From contig MNCI01008852.1 of the NCBI GenBank assembly GCA_015680685.1, positions 935,062 to 988,584 of the forward strand: 53,523 bases of DNA, in the 5' to 3' direction. Positions 24,210 to 33,302 of the stretch are shown here, one piece after another (positions within the stretch are counted from its first letter, which is position 1; every line of letters begins with the position of its first letter). This stretch comes from Gnetum montanum (Eukaryota; Streptophyta; Gnetopsida; Gnetales; Gnetaceae). The notes below the pieces were generated by a model. That model was not told where the DNA came from. It did no database searches and saw only the letters and a program-made list of their open reading frames with translations. A program made the translations under genes and the position numbers.

Positions 24210-25053
24210 TGATGAGGATCCCCCATGAATTCCATAATCCAAGCTTTCTTAATGTTACAAAATAGAAAATTTGAATAAGAAAAGAAAATAATAGATTTAT
24301 TCTTTCTCAAATGGAAAATTTATAGTTGAAAGGAAGTACAAATTCCCAAGGATAGACAAGAGTTTTAATCAAATTATCACATACACTCAATCAAAGGAAA
24401 TACACTCTCGTAAGGATGATGATCAAGGCACCTAGCCAAGACTCTATCTCTCTCTACTCTTTTCTCAACTCACCCCTCTCTTCCTAGACTCTCTTAGCTA
24501 AAATGAAGGCCCAAGAGATATATTTATATTCTTCTCTCTTATCTTTCATCTTAATCTTTAATTTCAAAATATGAATCTTTACAAATCTATAGGAAATTGT
24601 CTCATATTTGTACAAGACATCTTGGAGAAGAATGGAACATCTAGCCTAAAAGTTGTTGTTAATAGTGGAGACATCTTGTAGGAGATATTTTTCCTTCTAG
24701 AGAGACATCTTGGTCTCATTTGAGATGTATTGGTCTCTTTCGAGATCTCTTAGACAAGATGTTAAAAAAAATAAAGACATATGGAAGAGATCTAAGACAA
24801 CTAGAACAAGGCTAATACATCCCATTTTTTAGGGCTAAAAGGAAATAGATTCCTCTTTAGATCTTGGACCTCTCACACCTTCCAGAAGTCTCCAGTGTAT
24901 TCTAGAATAGACCAAAAGAACCTTCAATCATATCAAGTATCTTGCAACCATCATAAACCAAACAACACAAAAAATATAAACACGAAAAGGCATACACAAA
25001 TTTATGTGTAAATATATTAAGGGTTAGAAATGCATTGGGTGATGTCCTCATCA
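24210..25053 (-). repeat. 5' LTR of element D (844 bp)
   Basis: Starts TGATGAGGATCCCCCATG and ends GATGTCCTCATCA. Its first half aligns with 18191 onward. The 9-bp inverted ends are perfect. Confidence 0.85.
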
Positions 25054-26941
25054 CACTTCTTTCAAAAAATCATGATGTATAATAGATTAAAGATTAATTC
25101 ACAATTCTCTTACATTCTCATGAACATGCTAACTCCTCACTCTTCTTCCAAGACACGTGATAACACTAAAGAATAACAAGGAAACATAGCCATATCTTGA
25201 ATGTAACAAAAACTTGTAACCTCTTCCCTGATAAGACAAGAACTTGACCTCATGAACTACTTAGTTTTTGATAAATACAACTAAGTTACTAGAAGTTAGT
25301 TTATATTCTAATATCCCCTTATATTAAAATACATGGTTGTATGGGAGGTTGTTCACACCTAAACTACATAAGTTTATGTACCTTGAGGACATTCATTCCA
25401 TAGCCTACACGAGCCTTCAAAATAACTAAGCATAACATAATGTCAATAATAATATAAAATCCTATCATGAATCTAAGTCACCAATCAATTTACTTCTAAA
25501 GTTAGTAATCGTCAACCAAACATTACTTAGTTAGTAAGTCTTGTAATTCTAAAAATAACTAATCCCAAAAAATTATATAAATCTACAACCCAAGGGATTC
25601 ATATGAAAACTCATACTTATTAGATGACATCATAATGTTATACTTTATTAACCTTCCCCTTAATGTTCAACAAATCTTGACAATCTTTATTTCATTCGTT
25701 GAGTCTACCATAAGACTATAATTAAAGTGAATCTCTTATAAGTCCTAATTTTATTCTTAGGACATCTTAATAATGTCAATTCAATAAAAATATGTCATTT
25801 TATTCATTTAAAACTATGAAAATTCAACTTAGTTTTTAGGCCCCAAAACGTTGTCCAACATGTATTACTTATTAAGAGGACTCCAATGGTACCAATTTCA
25901 TTTTGATTGAACTTATAATTTTACAAATATCAAGGTTTTTTCATTTTATTCATTTAAAACTATGAAAATTCAACTTAGTTTTTAGGCCCCAAAACATTGT
26001 CCAACATGTATTACATATTAAGAGGATTCCAATGGTACCAATTTCATCTTGCTCGAACTTATAATTTGAGAAATATCAAGGTTTTTAGTTTTTTAAAAAT
26101 GATATTGTAAATTAAATAGAAGTTAAAAATTTTATAAATTTAGATTTAGAAAAATTGGAGCTAGTAATTGAACTCATGACATCCAAGTCACCAAGTTAAA
26201 CTTTTAGTAATTACTTTGCTAATCATCTAATCCATCACCCTTCATGTCTAGCCTACTACCAAGTACTTAGGTTTGACAAATTGAAGGTTGTATGATCAAA
26301 AATCAACTCAAGAATTTTAAATTTAAAAAATTTAATTTCATTAAGGTTAAATTTTAAATAATTATTTTAAGTAGGAACTTAGAATGTCAAAATCTATAAA
26401 CTATGCATTAAGAGCCTTATGAACTCAATTTGGAAGAACTCAACATTCCATGTCCATTTCTAACATATGAAGAGTTTTTTCTAACATTTTTAATCCTTGG
26501 GAATCTAATGGCAATGTCAAATTGGTCATCCAAGTAGTCAATCATTTGGTAATAGTTTACATGACCCTTCAACCCATAACCTACCCTTACCTTCAAACTA
26601 ACTAAACATAACCTAATGTCAGTAACAACATAAAATCCTAACCTAGGTCTACGTTACCAACCAATTTACATCCAAGGTTAGTAATCCTCATCCAAACCCT
26701 ACCTAGTTAGTAAGTATTATAATTTCAAAAAAAATGTAAATCTAGAAACCTTAACCTATCTCGACTAGTTCTAAAAAGATTATAGAAAATTGGTTATATT
26801 TCATTATTTTAATATAAGAAAATCAAGATACCATAGTTTCCCTCTATTTGGAGAATAAGAAAATCAAGTGTACTACTTGTAGAGACAATTTCAATAGAAC
26901 TAATTTCATCCCAATCAGAGTTACGGCTTAGGATACATTGA
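25054..26941. other. AT-rich spacer with duplications
   Basis: No gene. Contains a 146-bp tandem duplication (25795-26086) and a diverged direct repeat, about 25414-25575 against 26580-26740. The sequence at about 26147-26195 resembles 37691-37745, on the other side of the solo LTR A2. Confidence 0.6.
25795..26086. repeat. 146-bp tandem duplication
   Basis: Copy 1 25795-25940, copy 2 25941-26086, both starting TCATTTTATTCATTTAAAAC. Copies are close over most of their length, with more differences in the last third. Confidence 0.85.
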
Positions 26942-27495
26942 TGATGAGTGACGAGGTACCCCTATGCTCAACCATACGAATATGAGCGTTTCATGCACGA
27001 TCTGGTTGAATTCCAAGGACTAAGTGCTTATGCACCCTTGTGGAACAAGGACAGGTTGGTGTTGGCGACCATTTGGGATGTGATCGTCAATGAGTGTCCT
27101 CAAACAGGATTTAGGTGCTTCCTGGTCTTTGGCAACACCAAGGCCCAGATACCTCCAAATAGACTCAGTAATTAATGTGAGTATGTGTGTGTTTTATTGC
27201 AGCATGCAGTTGTGAAATATGAAACGATTGCATTATGTGTAAACTAAAAATGACTTATCTTAAAGAGATTCAGCCAACTTTGCCAAGTACTATGAGTTGT
27301 TGAGAGTTCCTACTTTGTTCAATTGCCTAGTCTACGCGATCCTTATAATACCTACTTGTAACAAATAAAATTTTGCAAAAACATTTAAGCACAACTCTGC
27401 GAATCTACTTCTAATTTTCCCCAAAGAAAGAGATAGTTCCACAAGAAAACTAGAAATAGAGCAAGATTCAATGGAAATAGATAGAAAAGAAAGAA

Positions 27496-27645
27496 AATTT
27501 ATGTGGACCTCAAATATTTAAACAAGGTAAAATGACACGAGTAAACACTTCACAATAAAGCTATCCCGAAAATTTGCGTGGACCTCAAATATTTAAACAA
27601 GGTAAAATGACACGAGTAAACACTTCATAATAAAGCTATCCCAAA
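27496..27645. repeat. 75-bp tandem duplication in LTR C
   Basis: Copies 27496-27570 and 27571-27645, nearly identical, so recent relative to the LTR. The matching place in the right LTR falls in the N gap. Confidence 0.85.
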
Positions 27646-28435
27646 TTCACTAACTATGAATTGTTTAAACATCCAAGGCTCAAATAAGCAATTTCTTCAA
27701 GACAATCCTACTATGCTACCAAACATTGTTGCATAAACTACCATGTACGACACTCCATTTTGGCTAGATAATAGATGTCAACAATTGCATTCAACAGAAC
27801 CTTCAAAAGACTTGACAATTTCTAATTGAAATACCATGGAGATTCACTTTAAAGATAAAAAGAAGTTATTCTGGTCCCATCAAAATACCAAAGATCTTCT
27901 GAACCCTCTTGACTATTGAATCGTTCAACGGCATGACTACCAGCAGAGGTTCTCTTACAACAATCTCAATAGCAATTCTTATACGTTGCACAATAACCAA
28001 ATTCACTACTAAAATGCTCTTAAGGCTTTCAAACACAAGCGCTTCTATGGTAAAATTTTAATAGAAATTTTCAATTGTACAATAAAAACAATAAGAGTAA
28101 TCTAAAAATCCTAAAATTACTTGCCAAGGATGATACTATCTAAACCACTATCTAAACAATTTAAACAAAATAAAAAAAATAAAAAAACATAACTCACAGG
28201 ACCATGACAAAGAGGCTAAAATCCTTTCTTTAGCAAGTCATCTTACAAGCAATCTTTCACACTTTCTTCTTTACAAATGCTCTTCTCCCAAGACTCAAAC
28301 TGTGTCTCCAAGTGAGAGCCCAAGTGCTAGCTAGTAGCCTTCCAAAGTTTGATGTATTAAGTGTCTTCTCCAAAAGTGTGATGTCTTTCTTCCCAATGTC
28401 TTCTCAAAAGTGTCATTCCCTTCCTACCCTTGAAG

Positions 28436-28445
28436 CCCTTTTATA
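28436..28445 (-). promoter_or_regulatory. TATA box of the left LTR C
   Basis: Minus TATAAAAGGG, conserved at 34377-34386 in the right LTR. Just upstream on minus (28545-28586) lie the 21-bp repeats of type AAGTGTCTTCATTCAGTTGCC less one base. Confidence 0.6.
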
Positions 28446-29389
28446 GGGTTCAAAGGTAGGTAGGTAAGTTACAAAATATCTTGGGTGGTTATAATGACCA
28501 TAGAGATAAAAAAGTTGTGGGTGACAAGTGGCCCTTCAGTCTTCAAGTGTCTTCATTCAGTTGCCAAGTGTCTTCATTTAGTTGACAAGTGGCCATTATG
28601 GAGACAAAAAGGCTATAGTTGAAAAGTGGCCTTTTTAATTGCCAAGTGTCTTCATGGTAATCAAAATTAAAATTAGTTACAAATATCATAATTGTAGCTA
28701 TCATAGGAAGTTACAACTTCCATATGAATAAAAGGGATAATAGCCAAATGTCCCCTTTATAATAGGACGTTACACAAATATCTTAACAATGTACATTTTT
28801 TTAGAACAAAGTAAATTCTTGCATGAAATATCTATCAATGCTTAGCAGTAGCTTTCCACAAATTCTCAATAGCGAGAAACACGCTGGAGTAGGGTGATGA
28901 CCTTGGCTTAATTCCTATAAAATCTCCAACATTGGTGGCTTTCTCCATGAAAACAATATGCAGAGTTTCTGAGACCATCGAAAGTTATCTATGGTAGGTC
29001 GATAGCAGCTTGCACTAGTATGAGGAATCCCAGAGATGGATGATTTGATGGCTTTGAATAATTCCTTCAGTAAATGATACAATACATGATTCTAGCCTCG
29101 TCTCTACATTTGGGTGCAAATCATAATTGGTGGAAACCTGAGCAACCGGATTCTAAGCTTCCATAGGCACATGCTCAGAATTTCAAAGGTGGAGATGTGG
29201 CTGTGAACACGAGGGTGCCCTTTGAGCAGTGCAATTTTTTCGTTGCCGAACATGAAATAATCATACATCATCTCATCATCAGACACCGTCAATAGTATTT
29301 GTTAGTCCTGATCCTGCACTATATCATAATGGAGATTGAGAAGGCAAGCTCTGACGAATTCCAGCAAAGCGAACTATGCATAGTTGCGC

Positions 29390-29539
29390 ATCTGCGGCCT
29401 TCAAATTATCCTCAGCTTCCACCGCTCCTCACTCCGAGTAGTGCAGCGTGATGTATTGCCTTAGTGGATCTACCACCACCGTCTTCTTCTCATATATTGC
29501 CAGCATCACGTTTACAGAAATCGACGAAGGCAATGCCAT
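29390..29539 (-). pseudogene. Captured fragment resembling ALIX/BRO1 N-terminus, in U3 of LTR C
   Basis: From the minus ATG at 29539-29537 the frame reads MALPSSISVNVMLAIYEKKT, then VVVDPLRQYITLHYSE, a stop, and GAVEAEDNLKA. I recognise the pattern NVMLAI-EKKT...PLR-Y...YSEREA...ED-L of plant ALIX/BRO1-type proteins (endosomal sorting). The stop sits where that family has Arg (CGA-to-TGA). The right LTR carries the same frame from about 35501 down (MAFPSSVSVNMMLAIYEKKT). Similarity ends after about 50 codons, perhaps at an exon end or frameshift. I cannot run a search, so this stays probable. Confidence 0.45.
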
Positions 29540-30039
29540 ACCGTCACTCTATCTCTCAATTTTGGTCCAAATCCAAATCCTCTACAAATTCTTGATCCAA
29601 AACCGATTGCTTCCATGTCTCTGTTTCTGGCAACATCTCTGCCGAAGTCGCAGGTATCAACGTTGGCATTGGCTCTAGCTTGATCCAGCTGGGAGAGGCC
29701 ACGTGCTTTCTTGTTGCCTGCCTGGTGCCCTTTGTTTTTGCCATAGATGACTCCATCTTTTTAATCGTAATTATTGCGGAAAAATATGATCCACGAAGTA
29801 AGAAGATATTTATCTAAAGTTAGTTTTGAATGTCGGTCATCGAGGTGGAATCGGCATTCCCCTCTCATCTTACATCTTAGTTGATAGTTTCTCTGGCAAC
29901 TTCGCATTTCGAAATGCAGGGGAAGAAAATAACAGTATGAATGGAAACATTACGTTGAGAGATCAGGCTTAGGGACTCATTCCTAGCTAATTCATAGAAT
30001 TAGTGATGCATACTCCATCTTTTCATCTTTCTATCTTCG

Positions 30040-30700
30040 AGCCAGTTGCCCTAAAACTAGTCAAATCTATTTTCTTACAAATAGAGGGCTCATGGTACCT
30101 GCTACCCACTCAGCTTTGGCGATCAAGAGTTAGCTTCCTTTCCCTATCAGGTTCACATTCATAAATGGCTCGCTTCTCTATTTCTCTATTGCATGTGTAC
30201 TAAGGCTCCCAACTCCCGAAACCCTGAAAAGAGAGCCCAATATCCAAGAGCATTCGGGTTGTCTCTTGGTGTTTCTTTGCAGCTAGTGAGCAAGACAAAA
30301 TCAATTTGATAAATTCAAGCAGTTTTTGTGTGATATCATTACACTTAAATGCTTTTGCGAGTACGAACAACATGTGGCATTTTTGTGAAACGATGGGGAT
30401 TTTTGGATCATTATCTTGTGGTTCGTCCTAGGTGAGACCACTAAGATACTCCTTCCCATACCTTATGGAGGCTAACTAAATCCACTTCTTGACTTGTACA
30501 TCAATACATGTTTGTAGATCCAGTGAATACTTCTTTGGCACTAAAATAGCTAGTAGAGGATTGTAATGAACTCTGAACAATTGATCATTTTTCTTAAACA
30601 AAAATGTATTTGCTAGTGAATCAATTAGAGAACAACCTTTCAAACTACCAACCCAACACCTCTAAAAAGTCTTCATCCAATACAATATTAGCAATGTTTA
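30040..30700 (-). pseudogene. Unrecognised protein-like segment in U3 of LTR C
   Basis: One minus frame is long and mostly open: FKKNDQLFRVHYNPLLAILV, KKYSLDLQTCIDVQVKKW, RYGKEYLSGLT, CHMLFVLAKAFKCND, SLAAKKHQETTRMLLDIGLS. The few stops are mainly TAG or TGA where Trp or Gln would be natural. The right LTR keeps the same frame, including an open stretch 36133-36336. No family recognised; it is not gag or pol of the types here. It may be another captured host fragment. Confidence 0.4.
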
Positions 30701-30781
30701 AATCAGGGTGAATGTTAGTTATATGATTAGCTTCACAACCTCACAAAGCCTGCTTCATTAAATGGCCAAAATGTGCCAACA

Positions 30782-30799
30782 TTTTTGCCCCCCTTTAAA
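30782..30799 (-). other. Polypurine tract of element C
   Basis: Minus strand has AAAGGGGGGCAAAAA directly before the 3' LTR start TGTTGGC. It is the clearest polypurine tract in the window. Confidence 0.75.
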
Positions 30800-31320
30800 A
30801 GCATAAAGAAATTTATGCAGCCTCATTTTGAAACTGAAACATACTGAAACTTTCATTGAATTTTTACATCTGAATAGAAATATTTTTGTAGGAAAATTCC
30901 CATCAAACATAAGGTTTGATGATATAAAAACCTCATTCCTAAAAAAACAAACAAACTGTACATTATCAAGTCCTTTGTTCATGGACTATTCTTGAGATGG
31001 GGAGAGAATGGTGATGATTACTCTGGTAGGAATCCTCATATATCTAACCTTCTCATCTTCTTTCTCAAATGAATTCTCATTTTCTTGGAGTGTGCAAATT
31101 TTGTTTTCAACACCTCCTTTTTCAACCATATTACTTTTTCTAGTTGACATAATGTTATCAATCATAAAAGGTTCACTATAGATGTATATCTAATTTGGTT
31201 CTCCTTTCCAAGGTAACCACATGTGAGAATAATCTGTTGATATGTAACCTAAGAAATTCTTACTCCAACTTCTACTTAATAAGAGACTATGCAAATCTGT
31301 TATATCTGCCACTTAAATAG
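30800..31320 (-). pseudogene. Element C post-protease region (broken)
   Basis: Minus frame after the protease contains SRSWSKNFLGYISTDYSHMW and LPWKGEPN, phrases common behind the protease of gag-pro type plant elements. The downstream frame 30758-30982 is open but unrecognised. No RT motif follows. Confidence 0.5.
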
Positions 31321-31900
31321 TTACTCTATTTCTAATGCAGGGTTCAGAAACAATTTCCAATAGGACATTTAGTAATTGACCCGCAATCTTCACTCTACTT
31401 TTATCCACTTGAACAATCTTTTTATTTGATTTTTCGGGAATCAAACCAAGTTTCTTACATATAGACAATGGCATTATAGTAGATGTAGCTCTAGAATCAA
31501 CCAAACAATTGTGTAAGTATTTATCCTTTAATCTCATTGTCAAAAGGAAAGGAGGAGCTTCCTTATCATATGAGGTCTTTAATTTCTCATCATTATTAGA
31601 CACATAACTTAACTCTTATTCTCTAACTCTCCATTTACCTTTAATGAACTCTAAAGCCTTTCTTTGCTAATCTCCTATTTGAAGCAATTGATAAAAGCTA
31701 ATATTGCCCTTGACATGTTTAAGGTCTTCAATCAAATCATACTCTCCGTCACCAATAAATCTTGGTCTCTTTATCCATTTGTTAAAAGACTGATTTGGAG
31801 TGCTTTTCTCTACTTGATTGTCTTTACCTTTATTCTTATCTCTTCTATTTGGCTTGAAAGCTTTTCTCTTAGTAGATAGATCAGTAATAACATTTGGGGG
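31313..31900 (-). pseudogene. Element C retropepsin-like protease
   Basis: The open piece 31313-31603 shows HNCLVDSRATSTIMPLSICK KLGL, an aspartic protease active-site loop in which DSGA has become DSRA, so the catalytic Gly is lost. Upstream (to about 31850) the frame YDLIEDLKHVKGNISFYQLL is the usual gag-protease linker. The enzyme would have processed Gag. Confidence 0.75.
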
Positions 31901-32399
31901 TCTAGAAGTAGTTAATCTTTCCTTAGATCAAAGATTATATCCATTTTCCTCATTATTATTACATTCTTCATCTGAAGACATATCTTCTTCAGAACTTGAT
32001 AGAGAAGAAGTATCACTTGATCCATTGCTAAAAGATTTACTTGCATAATGAACACTAGATAAATCATTATCAAATTCAATATCAAGAAAGTTAGACATAA
32101 TTAGGTCACTTTCATCCTCATCTTCTACTAACTTAGTATCTCGATGTTTATGCTTTCTACTTTTCCTTTCTTCCTTGATATTAACTCTTGCAAAGCTTTT
32201 TCAAGCTTCACTATTTTGTTAGACATATCTCTCATTAATTGTCCTTTTTCACATCCTACTCTTTTATGTTCTTACTCTATCTTAACATGAGATGGACCTA
32301 GTAAAGCTTTAAATTGAGCAAAATCTTGCATAGGAATCATAACTCTTTCTTCTTTTTTTTGAATTGCAATATTTTCTTTAGGATTCAAGTTCAACTATT

Positions 32400-33102
32400 T
32401 TTCTAGCTGTATATCTTCACTAAAGTAGTCATTTAGTGTAGTTAAGTTTGGAGTTCTCCTTAACCAAATTGAAATGTTGGGGTTGACAGCCTTAAGATAA
32501 GTTTCTTTGAGCATTTCTTCTGATGGTCTATATTATCTTTGGGAGAGTCCACAAATTCGTTGAAACTTGATGTTAAAATATCTAATTGACTCTTTAACTC
32601 CTTGCTTAGCTTGTATCAGCCCATAGTATAGTTGTTGTTGATCTAATTGATTAGCAAACTAGGCTAAGAAAAGATTCTTCATGTCATCCCAACTTGTAAT
32701 ACTATTACTTGGTAAGTTCGAATACCAAATCTGAGACATATTCTTTAAATTTGATACAAACAACCTACAAGCTTGATCTTCATGTTGAATATTTGCATGA
32801 GCTAAAGCTAACTCAAACATGTGAATATATTCTTCAGCTAAAAAATATTTTTCAAGAATGAAAGGCTCAGGAAAATGTTTGTAAACTACCTTAGGAATAT
32901 CATTGTAATTCTGAAATCCTAATGGTGTAACTCTTTGCCAAGGATTTTCCATCCTATTCCTTTGGATAGTTGAACTCTTAGAATTTCTAGATCTTCTCTT
33001 ATAAATTGATAAACCAGATATAATGGGTGATCTTTTTGATCTTCTAGTTTTCACTCCACTACTTGTTCCCAATTCAAAAACTTTCTTTTGTTCTTCTTCC
33101 AA
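32400..33102 (-). pseudogene. Element C gag
   Basis: Open from 33102 to 32659 (147 codons). It shows an N-terminal Arg/Ser-rich part, then NDIPKVVYKHFPEPF, EEYIHMFELALAHANI, ACRLFVSNLKNMSQIWYSNL and SITSWDDMKNLFLA, the plant Retrotrans_gag capsid signature. The frame continues with stops to about 32400. A Glu/Lys-rich stretch with many serines follows at about 31950-32200. Gag alone could let the RNA be packaged, but pol must be supplied in trans. Confidence 0.8.
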
Positions 33103-33280
33103 TCAAGAATCAGTCTTAGAATCTAGAATATCTTTTGAAACTTTTAAACTTTCCAAACTATCAATCTTCTTGGTCATGAACTGAAAATAGTATCTAATTT
33201 CCTAAGTCTTTATAGTAAAAAATAATTGTTGATGTGCTAAAATTATAAGGCTTATGAACCTAGAGGCTAAATTTTCAGCC

Positions 33281-33297
33281 CTCCTTCTAGCGCCAAA
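33281..33297 (-). other. Primer-binding site of element C (tRNA not identified)
   Basis: Minus TGGCGCTAGAAGGAGGG, five to eight bases from the 5' LTR end. Starts with the required TGG, but I cannot assign the tRNA from memory. It is clearly different from the tRNA-Asp site of A and B. Confidence 0.55.
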
Positions 33298-33302
33298 AGA
33301 AC

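Larger units (their letters stand above)
18191..25053 (-). mobile_element. Element D: decayed Ty3/gypsy retrotransposon with tRNA-Met-like PBS
   Basis: Minus-strand order: 5' LTR (24210-25053), PBS resembling tRNA-Met, gag with zinc knuckle, protease, RT, RNase H, integrase, purine tract, truncated 3' LTR (18191 to about 18768). The right LTR has 9-bp inverted ends TGATGAGGA/TCCTCATCA. The flanks CATTT (18186-18190) and CACTT (25054-25058) agree at 4 of 5 bases. The domain order and motifs fit the chromovirus side of Ty3/gypsy, but I see no clear chromodomain. A solo LTR (E) is inserted in its 5' leader. Coding is broken throughout. Confidence 0.85.
27060..30781 (-). repeat. 3' LTR of element C (3722 bp)
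   Basis: Ends TGTTGGCGACC and TGTGCCAACA. TATA at 28436-28445 (minus TATAAAAGGG) divides it into about 2.3 kb of U3 and 1.4 kb of R/U5. U3 holds gene-like sequence (29100-30700). R/U5 has a 75-bp tandem duplication (27496-27645). The 21-bp repeats at 28545-28586 (two units against three in the right LTR) lie in U3, just upstream of TATA. Confidence 0.9.

Noticed and set aside
29448-29678. Plus-strand open frame conserved in both LTRs of C (also 35410-35592)
   Set aside because: Mirror of the minus-strand ALIX-like region; the minus translation shows recognisable motifs and the plus one does not.
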